A DNA stretch of 6,843 nt, taken from positions 1 through 6,843 of the forward strand of contig JAOACV010000133.1 of NCBI GenBank assembly GCA_026417675.1. The letters are read 5' to 3'. The stretch is from Verrucomicrobiia bacterium. GTDB lineage: Bacteria > Verrucomicrobiota > Verrucomicrobiia > CAIQCK01. The position numbers and the translations under genes were made by a program. The notes beneath the pieces were generated by a model that searched no databases, was not told where the DNA came from, and saw only the letters and a list, made by a program, of their open reading frames with translations. Numbering within the stretch: position 1 is the stretch's first letter; each line of letters begins with the position of its first letter. Of the stretch, positions 1-6,374 are shown one piece after another.

Positions 1-374
1 GCCCTTACACGAACATCCAGGACAACTCCGTTTGCCACGTGGATCGCGAAACGCCCTGTGTAGTCGGCGCTTACTGCACGGTGGGCCACAATGTCATCCT
101 ACACGGCTGCGACATCGGCGACGAGACGCTGGTCGGCATGGGTGCGGTGGTCATGGACGGCTGCGTCATCGGCCGCCAGTGTATCATCGGCGCCCACGCG
201 CTGTTGACAAAGGGCCTGCGCGTGCCGGACGGCTCGCTGGTTTATGGCGCGCCTGCGAGAGTCGTCAGCCATCTCGGCGAAAAGGAGCGCGCCCGGTTGC
301 GCCGCGCGGCCGAGGATTATTACCATCTTGCGCGTGCTTATCTGGAGAGGTCCCCCTCATCTGCCTCGAAGTGA
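1..374 (+). CDS. Gamma-carbonic-anhydrase-like hexapeptide-repeat protein (5' partial)
   Basis: This is the C-terminal part (about 123 residues, reading frame starting at base 3) of a left-handed beta-helix protein of the YrdA/PaaY/gamma-carbonic anhydrase family; the gene runs off the left edge of the window. The visible part opens with TNIQDNSVCHVD, followed by VGHNVILHGC and GDETLVGMGAVVMDGCVIG, the usual hexapeptide ladder, and closes with the SLVYGAPARVV turn and a C-terminal alpha-helix. All three histidines expected to bind the metal are present: one in CHVD and two spaced five residues apart in GHNVILH, the spacing known from gamma-carbonic anhydrases. Members of this family are cytoplasmic trimers; some hydrate CO2 and many have no proven activity, so the reaction is not certain. 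The stop is TGA at 372-374. The GTG at 39 lies inside the conserved domain and is not the true start. The gene converges on the SelW-like gene 58 bp downstream. Confidence 0.88.
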   Translation, partial: PYTNIQDNSVCHVDRETPCVVGAYCTVGHNVILHGCDIGDETLVGMGAVVMDGCVIGRQCIIGAHALLTKGLRVPDGSLVYGAPARVVSHLGEKERARLRRAAEDYYHLARAYLERSPSSASK

Positions 375-403
375 TCTCGCGATCCGAATTGTTGATTGGT
401 CCT

Positions 404-430
404 AGGGCGCCAGAAGAAGGCTTCCGCCCT
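404..430. terminator. Possible bidirectional terminator hairpin between convergent genes
   Basis: AGGGCG (404-409) pairs perfectly with CGCCCT (425-430). Inside it, GAAG (413-416) pairs with CTTC (421-424) around the four-base loop AAGG, leaving a three-base bulge CCA (410-412). The hairpin sits in the 58-bp gap between the stop of the hexapeptide gene (374) and the stop of the SelW-like gene (433). There is no T-tract on either side, so its role as an intrinsic terminator is inferred only from position and structure. Confidence 0.4.
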
Positions 431-432
431 GC

Positions 433-672
433 TTACAACCGGGATCGAATGGCTTTGACAATTTCCCCCGGCTCCGGGAACTGGCCGGTTTCGAGCTTCG
501 AGTAAACCTTCTTGCCATTGAGACTCACCTCAAACACGCCGCCCGTGCCGGGCGTCAACGTCAGAGATTGAATCTGCCCTTTGAACTCCGTGAGCAACCG
601 CTCCGTCAGACTGACGGCCCTCGGTTCGTAGTTTCACTGAAAGCAATAGTGAATATCAATCTTTGCCGCCAT
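433..672 (-). CDS. SelW-like (Rdx family) selenoprotein with in-frame UGA/Sec
   Basis: Reading from ATG (672-670) to TAA (435-433) with TGA at 636-634 as selenocysteine gives a 79-residue protein of the SelT/SelW/SelH (Rdx) thioredoxin-like family. It begins MAAKIDIHYCFQ, then Sec13, then NYEPRAVSLTERLL. The C-terminal half has the family hallmark GTGGVFEV (residues 42-49), then NGKKVYSKLETGQFPEP and a final helix. Length and layout match bacterial SelW-like proteins: beta strand, CxxU redox motif, helix, and the GxGGxFEV strand. The UGA replaces precisely the second residue of the CxxC/CxxU pair (Cys10-Sec13), and the frame is intact on both sides. A SECIS-like hairpin follows the UGA. The expected role is a cytoplasmic thiol-based redox protein; no substrate is known. 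No strong Shine-Dalgarno is visible. The start is chosen because the family domain begins within a few residues of this Met. If UGA were a stop, only 12 residues would be made. A pseudogene is the alternative, but sequence conservation and the hairpin argue against it. Confidence 0.87.
596..626 (-). promoter_or_regulatory. Bacterial SECIS-like stem-loop downstream of the UGA
   Basis: On the minus strand, just 3' of the TGA at 636-634, the RNA can fold into an apical stem of six perfect pairs (CCGTCA, 617-612, with TGACGG, 608-603) capped by the three-base loop GUC. A lower stem of five perfect pairs lies beneath it (AACCG, 626-622, with CGGTT, 600-596), separated by a small internal loop. Twenty-two nucleotides lie between the UGA and the apical loop, and the first loop base is G. 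Both agree with the published description of bacterial SECIS elements (loop about 16-37 nt after the UGA, G in the first two loop positions). Its expected role is to recruit SelB with Sec-tRNA during translation. The hairpin is inside the coding sequence, as is usual in bacteria. Confidence 0.75.
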
Positions 673-806
673 GGTTTGAGATCTCGGCGCGAAGCTAGCA
701 TCCGCCTCCGGCGGCGTCAAGAAACTCGGCGGCGAAGTGACGCCGGAACCTGAACGCCCTCGTCAACCAACTGGGATTGGCGTATCGTGAGCGTCAAACG
801 ATCATC

Positions 807-1607
807 ATGAGAAAGTCGGAGCCGACCCATAAGATCCTCGACCTGCCGGTGCCCCCCAACCTGGCCAACGTCTGCTTCATCCTCGTTGAGCCGCAAACGC
901 CCGGCAACATCGGCAGCGCGGCGCGCGCGATCAAGACAATGGGCTTCACCTCGCTCATCGTCATCGGCGGTTGCCGGTTCAAGGAGAACCGCCAGGCGGT
1001 CGCGTTCGCCCACGGCGCGGAGGAGGTGCTGGCTGGCGCGCGCGTGGTCGCTTCGCTCGACGAGGCGTTCGAGGGCATCCACCGGCTGATCGGCACCACG
1101 CATCGCTCGCGCGATCCCGGCATCCCGCAAGTGCAGCCGATCCGCGACATTGTGCCGCACATCGTCGAGGTGTCGCAGAGGTTCCGGGTTGGGATCGTCT
1201 TCGGCCGCGAGGACAAGGGGCTGTTCGACAGCGAACTGGGCCGCTGCCACCTCTGCGCCACCATCCCGGCGGTCCATCGGGTGCCGTCGCTGAACCTCGC
1301 GCAGGCCGTGCAGGTGATTGCCTACGAAATTTTCTTGGCCAGCGTGGGCAAAATCAGCGGTCCGAAGCTCGACCTTGCGCCAGACTTGGAGATTGAGCGC
1401 GCCATTCGGCACTTCGTTAGCGCGATGCAGGCCATCGGCTTCCGCCCGCACCGCGACGAACCGGAAACCTTCGCCCGTCCGCTGCGCCGCGTCTTCAGCC
1501 GCGCGGTGTTGGAGAACCGCGACGTGCGCGTTCTGCACAAGATCGCCCGACAAATCGAGAAGTTTGCGGCGGGCAGGACCGCACGGCCTTCGACGGCGCG
1601 TAGTTGA
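807..1607 (+). CDS. TrmH/SpoU-family RNA 2'-O-methyltransferase, TrmJ-like
   Basis: This encodes a SPOUT-fold methyltransferase of about 266 residues that transfers a methyl group from S-adenosylmethionine to a ribose 2'-OH in RNA, most likely tRNA as in TrmJ. All three SpoU motifs are visible. Motif 1 is VEPQTPGNIGSAARAIKTMG (27-46), with the N-x-G-S-x-x-R core and Arg40. Motif 2 is IVFGREDKGLFDSEL (130-144). Motif 3 is IPAVHRVPSLNLAQAVQV (153-170), which contributes to the trefoil knot and SAM pocket. The segment TTHRSRD (97-103) also matches TrmJ-type enzymes. The C-terminal 90 or so residues are helical and less conserved. E. coli TrmJ is about 20 residues shorter. ATG at 807 is preferred because the N-terminus then looks family-like; an in-frame TTG at 777 would add ten residues. 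No clear Shine-Dalgarno is seen for either. The gene is divergent from the SelW-like gene (134-bp gap). TrmH-family members are hard to assign to an exact nucleotide, so TrmJ is a best guess. Confidence 0.9.
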   Translation: MRKSEPTHKILDLPVPPNLANVCFILVEPQTPGNIGSAARAIKTMGFTSLIVIGGCRFKENRQAVAFAHGAEEVLAGARVVASLDEAFEGIHRLIGTTHRSRDPGIPQVQPIRDIVPHIVEVSQRFRVGIVFGREDKGLFDSELGRCHLCATIPAVHRVPSLNLAQAVQVIAYEIFLASVGKISGPKLDLAPDLEIERAIRHFVSAMQAIGFRPHRDEPETFARPLRRVFSRAVLENRDVRVLHKIARQIEKFAAGRTARPSTARS

Positions 1608-1750
1608 CCCACATCGGCGACACCCAGACGACCTCGCCGTCGTCCTTCTACGGCGCGCTCGGCGGTCGCGCCCTCCCAAACCACTGTATCGCGCCGCCGT
1701 GGAAGCCTCCGCGTTACGTTCGCGTCGGCTCGGCGCGCGACAAGCTTCCA

Positions 1751-1769
1751 GCGCGTTCGGAGAACGCGC
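1751..1769. terminator. Possible bidirectional terminator hairpin
   Basis: GCGCGTTC (1751-1758) and GAACGCGC (1762-1769) form a perfect eight-base-pair stem with loop GGA. It lies in the 179-bp gap between the stops of the convergent methyltransferase gene (1607) and the unknown minus-strand gene (1787), 18 bp beyond the latter. No T-tract follows on either strand, so terminator function is inferred. The rest of the gap (1608-1750) shows no gene or other element that I can support. Confidence 0.4.
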
Positions 1770-1786
1770 GCTCCACCTTCGGGACT

Positions 1787-2554
1787 TTACCCGCCGACGC
1801 GCAGCGGCACCTGCATGACGATGTTCATCACCGGCGTCGTCTCGTCGAAGACGGCGGCGACGGCTTGCACCAGCTCGTAGCCGGTCATCCCGCGCACTTC
1901 CTTCTCCGGGAATGGATAATAAACCTGAAAGCCGACCCAGTCGCGCCTGCCGACTTTTTTCAGCGCGTCGCGAAGCTGCGCGACCGACCGGAAAGTCTGC
2001 GCGTCAAAGACCTGCATCCGCTCCCAGTCGCCGATCTGCGCGATGAACCCGTCCTTGCGGATCAGCCGCAACAACTCGCGCTCCAACTCGCTGCCCGCGC
2101 GCAGGCCGGCAACGAGGCGATGCCAGTCCCAGTCGCGCTTGAGCACGCAGCCGGGGAATTCCTCCGGCCCCTCCGCCGGGCCGCGCTCGACTTGCGCGCC
2201 GGCCTTGAAGACGCGCGCGTCCTGGTGCACCGAGATGAAGAACTTCGCGCAGCTCCAATTCACGTCATGGCTGACCGGTTTGGCGTCGCGGTTCTTGCGC
2301 GGCACCCAGCAAATCCATTGCCAGAACACGCCGCGCCCCCAGCGGTCGCACGTGAAGGGCTGGCCGTGGCGCTGTTCGAGGTGATACTTGAAAATCTGCG
2401 TGACGCGCTCGTGCGGTTCGAGGTTGCCGACCCGGATGCCGCGCTCGAAGTCAATCCACTCCGGCCGGAACGCCACTCCGGTCGGCAACTCGCCCGCCGT
2501 CGCCGCGCGGCGCGCCAGCGGCAACCATGATTTGATTGAAGCGGTTTTCTTCAT
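1787..2554 (-). CDS. Hypothetical protein, 255 residues, family not recognised
   Basis: This is an open frame from ATG (2554-2552) to TAA (1789-1787). I do not recognise the family. The protein has no signal peptide and no membrane segment, so it is probably cytoplasmic. It is rich in Trp and charged residues and looks like one globular domain. Notable stretches are FRPEWIDFERGIRVGNLEPH near the N-terminus, FTCDRWGRGVFWQWICWVP in the first third, and the C-terminal TGYELVQAVAAVFDETTPV followed by MNIVMQVPL. Ordinary amino-acid composition, with hydrophobic patches at helix and strand spacing, argues that this strand is the coding one rather than the overlapping plus-strand frames, which are Arg/Ala/Pro-rich. 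It lies 177 bp downstream of the beta-helix gene on the same strand and may have its own promoter. No Shine-Dalgarno is visible before the ATG. Nothing in the sequence indicates its function. Confidence 0.75.
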   Translation of the reverse strand: MKKTASIKSWLPLARRAATAGELPTGVAFRPEWIDFERGIRVGNLEPHERVTQIFKYHLEQRHGQPFTCDRWGRGVFWQWICWVPRKNRDAKPVSHDVNWSCAKFFISVHQDARVFKAGAQVERGPAEGPEEFPGCVLKRDWDWHRLVAGLRAGSELERELLRLIRKDGFIAQIGDWERMQVFDAQTFRSVAQLRDALKKVGRRDWVGFQVYYPFPEKEVRGMTGYELVQAVAAVFDETTPVMNIVMQVPLRVGG

Positions 2555-2578
2555 ATTGCCAAATGTGTGTTACGGCTC

Positions 2579-2598
2579 GGCGCTCGGCACACAGCGCC
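2579..2598. other. Hairpin in the 5' region of the unknown 255-residue gene
   Basis: GGCGCT (2579-2584) pairs with AGCGCC (2593-2598) around an eight-base loop. It begins 24 bp upstream of the ATG at 2554 on the minus strand, inside the 177-bp gap between this gene and the beta-helix gene. It could be a leader structure or the transcription end of the upstream operon, but with a GC-rich background a chance stem is also possible. I see no convincing promoter in the rest of the gap. Confidence 0.25.
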
Positions 2599-2731
2599 TC
2601 GCTCTAGGATCCGGGAAGCGTCTCAGTCCTCGAGTGTCGTGGCAAAGGATTTCACTTTCCGTCGGGTGCCGAGGCCCTTCCGAATTCAGGACACGCGTTC
2701 TGCACGACGGGGCTGCGGAAAGCGCAAGCTT

Positions 2732-4060
2732 TCACGGCTTTCGGTCCACGTCCTTCGCGAAGCCCCGAATCCGATTTCCCTCCAGCCTGATGTCGCGCGT
2801 CTCCGGGCCGAGACGGATGGCGCTGCGCTGGGCAGGGCCGCGTGTCTCGATGATCTCGTTGTTCGCCAGAACGACCGACTCGGTCCCGCCCTGGATGTCC
2901 ACGGCGGGCCCGTTCTCCGGGCCGTTGTCCACGAGGCGGTTGTTCTCGATGCGGTTGCGGTGGCCCGCGAAGTCCTTGCCGCGCTCCGGACGGAACAACA
3001 CGCCGACCTTCTCGTTGCGGATGATCTGGTTGCCGGTCACAAGGTTGTCCGTGTCGTGGTGGCCGATGGAAATGCCGGTGCGGTTGCCCTCGATGTGGTT
3101 CTGCTCGGCGAGACCGTGCCGGACGCCCCAGCAGAAGAAGATGCCGATGTTGTTCCCGATGACCCGGTTGTTCCGCATGACCGTGCGCTGCGAGCCGGAG
3201 CCGGGATGCAGGCCGAGGCCCGCGTGGCCTTCGCTGACGCAGTTCTCCACGAGCACGTCGTGACAAATCTGCCAGCTCATGCCGTCGCCGTTGTAGTTGC
3301 GGGCCGTGACGCCGCGGATGGTGACGCGGTTGCACTCCTGCATGAAGATGCAGCCGGCGTAGTTGCCGTCGAGGTTGTCGTTCTTCGCGCGGTTGCCGTC
3401 CAGAACGAGGTCCTCGATGACGATGTCGCTGACGTTCTCGCCGGAGAGGATCGGGAACAGCGTCGAAACCTTCGTATCGCCGATGCGCCAGAAATTCTTC
3501 CGCAGTCCCTGGTCGAGCTTGAAACGGTTGCCGGTGCGCGCCACCAGCGTGCGCTTGACGATCTCCGTCGCGCCGGTGCCGGGGTTCTTTGTGCGCAGGC
3601 AGACGCCATCGCCGATTTCAAAGCCCGTGGCGTCGGTCAGTGTGATCTCTTGGTCGAACCAATCGCTGTCCTGCGCGAGCGTGGTCGTCACCGAAGGCTC
3701 CTTGATGAGCACGGTCTGCGACCCACTGCCGATGAGCCGGACTTTCGGCTGGAGATAAACGGCGTTCCGCAGCCGGTAGGTGCCCGGCAGAATCTTCACG
3801 GTGCCGCCGCCGAGCCGCGCGACGTAGTCCTCTGCCGCCTGAATCGGTTTCTGGCTCGTGCCGACGATGTCCGCATCCGCCGGCCCCACGGTAACCGTGA
3901 GCCGCTGCGCCCAAGCCGGCTCCACCACCGTGTCGCCCAAGGTGGCGCGAGGGTGTTTCACCGGCGGCGCATCTGCGGCCAAGCTGCCGGCGATCGCTGC
4001 GAGAAGAGCGGCGAGACAACACGCCGGCTGGCGAGCTTGCGCGAGGACTCGATGTTTCAT
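2732..4060 (-). CDS. Secreted right-handed parallel beta-helix protein (pectate-lyase-like fold)
   Basis: This is a 442-residue exported protein. Residues 1-28 form a Sec signal peptide: basic start MKHR, hydrophobic LAALLAAIAGSLA, and likely cleavage near Ala28-Ala29. The entry segment GGGTVKILPGTYRL (84-97), followed by VRLIGSGSQTVLI, is the usual N-terminal cap of pectate-lyase-3/GH28-like helices. From about residue 215 to the end there are regular PbH1-type turns with Asn ladders, for example RNNRVIGNNIGIFF and EGNRTGISIG. The fold is found in polysaccharide lyases, hydrolases and epimerases acting outside the cytoplasm; the exact reaction is not predictable. The polar motifs LHPGSGS, FFCWGVR and SIGHHDTDN lie on successive turns and may form the substrate groove (inference). 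An AAAGG about 4 nt before the ATG is a weak Shine-Dalgarno. The start is 57 bp after the isomerase-like gene, consistent with one transcript. The stop is TGA. Confidence 0.85.
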   Translation of the reverse strand: MKHRVLAQARQPACCLAALLAAIAGSLAADAPPVKHPRATLGDTVVEPAWAQRLTVTVGPADADIVGTSQKPIQAAEDYVARLGGGTVKILPGTYRLRNAVYLQPKVRLIGSGSQTVLIKEPSVTTTLAQDSDWFDQEITLTDATGFEIGDGVCLRTKNPGTGATEIVKRTLVARTGNRFKLDQGLRKNFWRIGDTKVSTLFPILSGENVSDIVIEDLVLDGNRAKNDNLDGNYAGCIFMQECNRVTIRGVTARNYNGDGMSWQICHDVLVENCVSEGHAGLGLHPGSGSQRTVMRNNRVIGNNIGIFFCWGVRHGLAEQNHIEGNRTGISIGHHDTDNLVTGNQIIRNEKVGVLFRPERGKDFAGHRNRIENNRLVDNGPENGPAVDIQGGTESVVLANNEIIETRGPAQRSAIRLGPETRDIRLEGNRIRGFAKDVDRKP

Positions 4061-4117
4061 ACGGCCTTTGTGTCACTGTCCCGACGCTTCGCGCTTTTCT
4101 GCATTGCGTCGTCCTGG

Positions 4118-5008
4118 CTAAACGAGTTTGTGCGCGCGCATCCATTTCAGATACGTCTTCGCGCAGGCATCAAGATTTTCCAGCGCGCCGCCGCCGCGGA
4201 TGGGCGAGCACATTTCATAGACCGCCACGCCGTCGAAGCCGCCGTCGCGCAGGCCTTTGAAGAACGCCGCATAGTCAATGAAGCCGGTCCCGAACGGCAC
4301 CGCGCGCACCCAGTCGAGGGGGAGCCGCTCGTAGTTGACCAGTTCGGGCCGGTAGCGGTAGCGCGGCAGGCGGACGTAGTCGGCGTTGGTGGTGATGACC
4401 GTGTGCGGCGCGGCCTTGCGCGCGGCCGCATAGAGGTCCTCCCCGCGCAACGCGGGCGACCACGCGTCGAAGCCGAGCTTGCAGTTCTTGCGGTCAATCT
4501 CGGCCAGCAATTCCAGCAATGCGTCGGTGTGGACGGCGAGGTCGTGATGGTTCTGGATGGCGATGGTCACGCCGTGCGCCGCCGCGCGGTCGCACATCTC
4601 GCGGACGGTCGCCACAACGCGACGCCAGTTGGCCTGCGGGTCCTGACCCTCGGCTTCGTAAGCCGTAAAGATGCGCACCACCTTGGCGCCAAGTTCGGAC
4701 GCCAGTCGCGCCAGCGACTCGACGTAGGCGATCTGCAGCTCGATGACAGGAAGTTCCGCCGCCGTGCTCGGCGCGAGATGCGTGTAGGCCGCGACGACAT
4801 CGCAGTTGACGCGCGCTTGTTGCAAGGCCTTTTTCACCGACCGCACGAACGCCGGCGTGGCGTCCAGCGGCGACAGATGCGGGCGTTTGCCCATGAGCAT
4901 CACTGCCGGAAATCCCAGCCGTCCGGCGCGGGCGACGAACTCGGCCAAGGACAGAGCCGCCTGTCCCCACAGGCCGGCGTAGCTGACGGAAAAGAGCGCG
5001 GGTCTCAT
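4118..5008 (-). CDS. Sugar phosphate isomerase/epimerase-like protein (xylose-isomerase-like TIM barrel)
   Basis: A 296-residue protein of the AP-endonuclease-2/xylose-isomerase-like TIM-barrel superfamily, whose members isomerise or epimerise sugars and inositol derivatives using a divalent metal. Strands and motifs are in the normal order: FSVSYAGLWG (6-15), LGFPAVMLMGKRPHLSP (31-47), VVAAYTHLAP (71-80), LGAKVVRIF (106-114), GVTIAIQNHHDLAVH (146-160), LGFDAWSPALRG (178-189), and VAVYEMCSP (261-269). Asp181 and Glu265 fit metal-ligand positions. Where many members have Glu in the ENH motif, this protein has Gln152 (QNHHD). There is no signal peptide, so it is predicted to be cytoplasmic. ATG at 5008 begins one base after the TGA of the upstream oxidoreductase, indicating an operon with probable translational coupling. 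The stop is TAG. Substrate is unknown; pairing with a Gfo/Idh oxidoreductase suggests a shared sugar pathway. Confidence 0.85.
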   Translation of the reverse strand: MRPALFSVSYAGLWGQAALSLAEFVARAGRLGFPAVMLMGKRPHLSPLDATPAFVRSVKKALQQARVNCDVVAAYTHLAPSTAAELPVIELQIAYVESLARLASELGAKVVRIFTAYEAEGQDPQANWRRVVATVREMCDRAAAHGVTIAIQNHHDLAVHTDALLELLAEIDRKNCKLGFDAWSPALRGEDLYAAARKAAPHTVITTNADYVRLPRYRYRPELVNYERLPLDWVRAVPFGTGFIDYAAFFKGLRDGGFDGVAVYEMCSPIRGGGALENLDACAKTYLKWMRAHKLV

Positions 5009-5009
5009 A

Positions 5010-6374
5010 TCATGCGTTCCACGGTTGGCGATAGACGCGCTGGCGCAGGCGGTTGGCGGCCTCAGCGTTGGGGCCCACGAATTGCTCCGCGTCGGGATCC
5101 CATTGGAGCTTGGCCTTCAACATCATGGCGATGTTGCCCAGATGGCAAATGGCGGCGGAGCGATGGCCCACTTCGACCGGCGCGGCCGGCTCGCTGCGGC
5201 TCTTGACGCTGTCAATGAAGTTGCGCATGTGGTCCTCGGAGCGATAGAGGTGAATTTCCTCCGGGCCGATGCGCTCCTGGAACAGCGACGGGTTCGAGGC
5301 GTGCATCTTGTCGTCGTAGGCCAGCCAGCCGTCGGTGCCCTCGAACCGCACGTAGGCGGAGCGTTCGCCGCTGTGACACTCGAACTCGATGCCGTTCGCG
5401 TAGCGGCAGCGGAAATGCGCCGGGTCGGCCACGTCGAACAATCCGGTGGGCGGAAAAACGCCGCCGAGGTCCTCAACCTCGATAGGCCCGGTGTAGTCGT
5501 GGCCGGTGGCCCACTGGACCAGATCAATCATGTGCGCGCCGAGGTTGGTGACGTTGCCGCCGGAGTAGTCGCTGATGAAGCGGAACGAGTAGAGGCAACG
5601 GTCTTTGTGGTAAGGCGCCCAAGGGGCGGGACCGAGCCACATGTCGTAATCGAGCCACTCCGGCACGGGATGGGACTCCCATTTGTTCTTTGGCCCCTCG
5701 CGATGGTTGTGGCCAATCTCGACGTAGATTCTTTGAATCTTGCCGATCCGACCGTTGCGGATCAGCTCGCACATGAACCGGGCGGAGGCGGCGGACCGGC
5801 GGTGCGTGCCGGTCTGGAGGATGCGGCCGTAGCGGCGCACCGCGCGAACCATTTCGGCGCCCTCGGCGAGCGTCAACGAAAGCGGTTTCTCGCAGTAGAT
5901 GTCTTTGCCGGCCTGCGCGGCGGCGATGGTGATGGGCGCGTGCCAGTGGTCCGGTGTGACCACCGTCACCGCGTCGATGTCGCGTCGCGCGAGCAGTTCG
6001 CGGTAATCCACGTAGGCCTCGCAGCCGCGGAAATCCGCGCGGTCGGCCTTCTCGGCATAATGATGTTCGACGACCTTCTTGGCGGCGATGCGGCCGAACC
6101 AAGGCCCCTGCCAGCCATCGCGGAACCAGTGACCGTATTCGTTGGAGGCGCTCACCGGGTCGCACGCGGCGACGATCTGCACATCCTCGTTGGCCATGGC
6201 CGCACGCAGGTTGCGCATGCCCATGCCGCCCACGCCGATGCAGCCCATCGTGATGCGGCTCGAAGGCGGGTTCTTCCCAATCACGCTCGACGGGACGATC
6301 ACCGGCGCGGCGACCGCCGTCGCGACGGCGCGCAGGAAACTTCGACGGGAAATATTTTTCATGACTCGATCCAT
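5010..6374 (-). CDS. Gfo/Idh/MocA family oxidoreductase with Tat signal
   Basis: A 454-residue NAD(P)-dependent dehydrogenase-like protein. The N-terminus carries a twin-arginine signal, SRRSFLRAVATAVAAPVIV (9-27), which predicts export of the folded, cofactor-loaded protein. The Rossmann domain follows with GVGGMG (47-52), VAACDP (68-73), TPDHWHAP (140-147) and the family signature CEKPLSL, with Lys163 as the expected catalytic lysine. The C-terminal substrate domain includes GGNVTNLGAHMIDLVQWA, whose His and Asp match positions that are usually active-site residues. Length is normal for the exported subfamily common in Verrucomicrobiota and Planctomycetota. Members oxidise or reduce sugars or act as retaining glycosidases through transient oxidation; the substrate here is unknown. 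An alternative start at 6362 (MKNISRRSFLR) gives a more typical Tat n-region. GGAG lies one base before the 6374 ATG, which is too close for it, and 13 bases before 6362, so the start is uncertain. The stop is TGA. Confidence 0.93.
   Translation of the reverse strand: MDRVMKNISRRSFLRAVATAVAAPVIVPSSVIGKNPPSSRITMGCIGVGGMGMRNLRAAMANEDVQIVAACDPVSASNEYGHWFRDGWQGPWFGRIAAKKVVEHHYAEKADRADFRGCEAYVDYRELLARRDIDAVTVVTPDHWHAPITIAAAQAGKDIYCEKPLSLTLAEGAEMVRAVRRYGRILQTGTHRRSAASARFMCELIRNGRIGKIQRIYVEIGHNHREGPKNKWESHPVPEWLDYDMWLGPAPWAPYHKDRCLYSFRFISDYSGGNVTNLGAHMIDLVQWATGHDYTGPIEVEDLGGVFPPTGLFDVADPAHFRCRYANGIEFECHSGERSAYVRFEGTDGWLAYDDKMHASNPSLFQERIGPEEIHLYRSEDHMRNFIDSVKSRSEPAAPVEVGHRSAAICHLGNIAMMLKAKLQWDPDAEQFVGPNAEAANRLRQRVYRQPWNA

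Noticed and set aside
634..636. TGA as evidence for a pseudogene or an alternative genetic code
   Set aside because: The UGA is exactly at the CxxU position, no other lesion exists in the frame, a SECIS-like hairpin follows, and TGA is a normal stop in five neighbouring genes.
680..781. Short plus-strand frame before the methyltransferase gene, as a small gene or decayed gene end
   Set aside because: No start codon with a ribosome site and no recognisable domain; it is only 34 codons long.
717..1679. 320-codon open frame on the minus strand
   Set aside because: It is antisense to the RNA methyltransferase gene, whose three motifs are intact; composition is Arg/Ala-rich.
1604..2530. 308-codon plus-strand frame over the unknown 255-residue gene
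   Set aside because: The Arg/Ala/Pro-rich translation without a plausible fold fits a shadow frame; the minus-strand protein has a normal composition. The choice is less certain than for the other shadows.
2718..2733. GAAAGC/GCTTTC hairpin overlapping the stop of the beta-helix gene, as a terminator
   Set aside because: Six pairs with a four-base loop but no T-tract, and it begins within the stop codon; too weak to call.
2567..5206. 879-codon open frame on the plus strand
   Set aside because: It lies antisense to the beta-helix and isomerase genes, is rich in Arg, Ala, Val and Asp, and shows no domain; it is a mirror of high-GC coding on the other strand.
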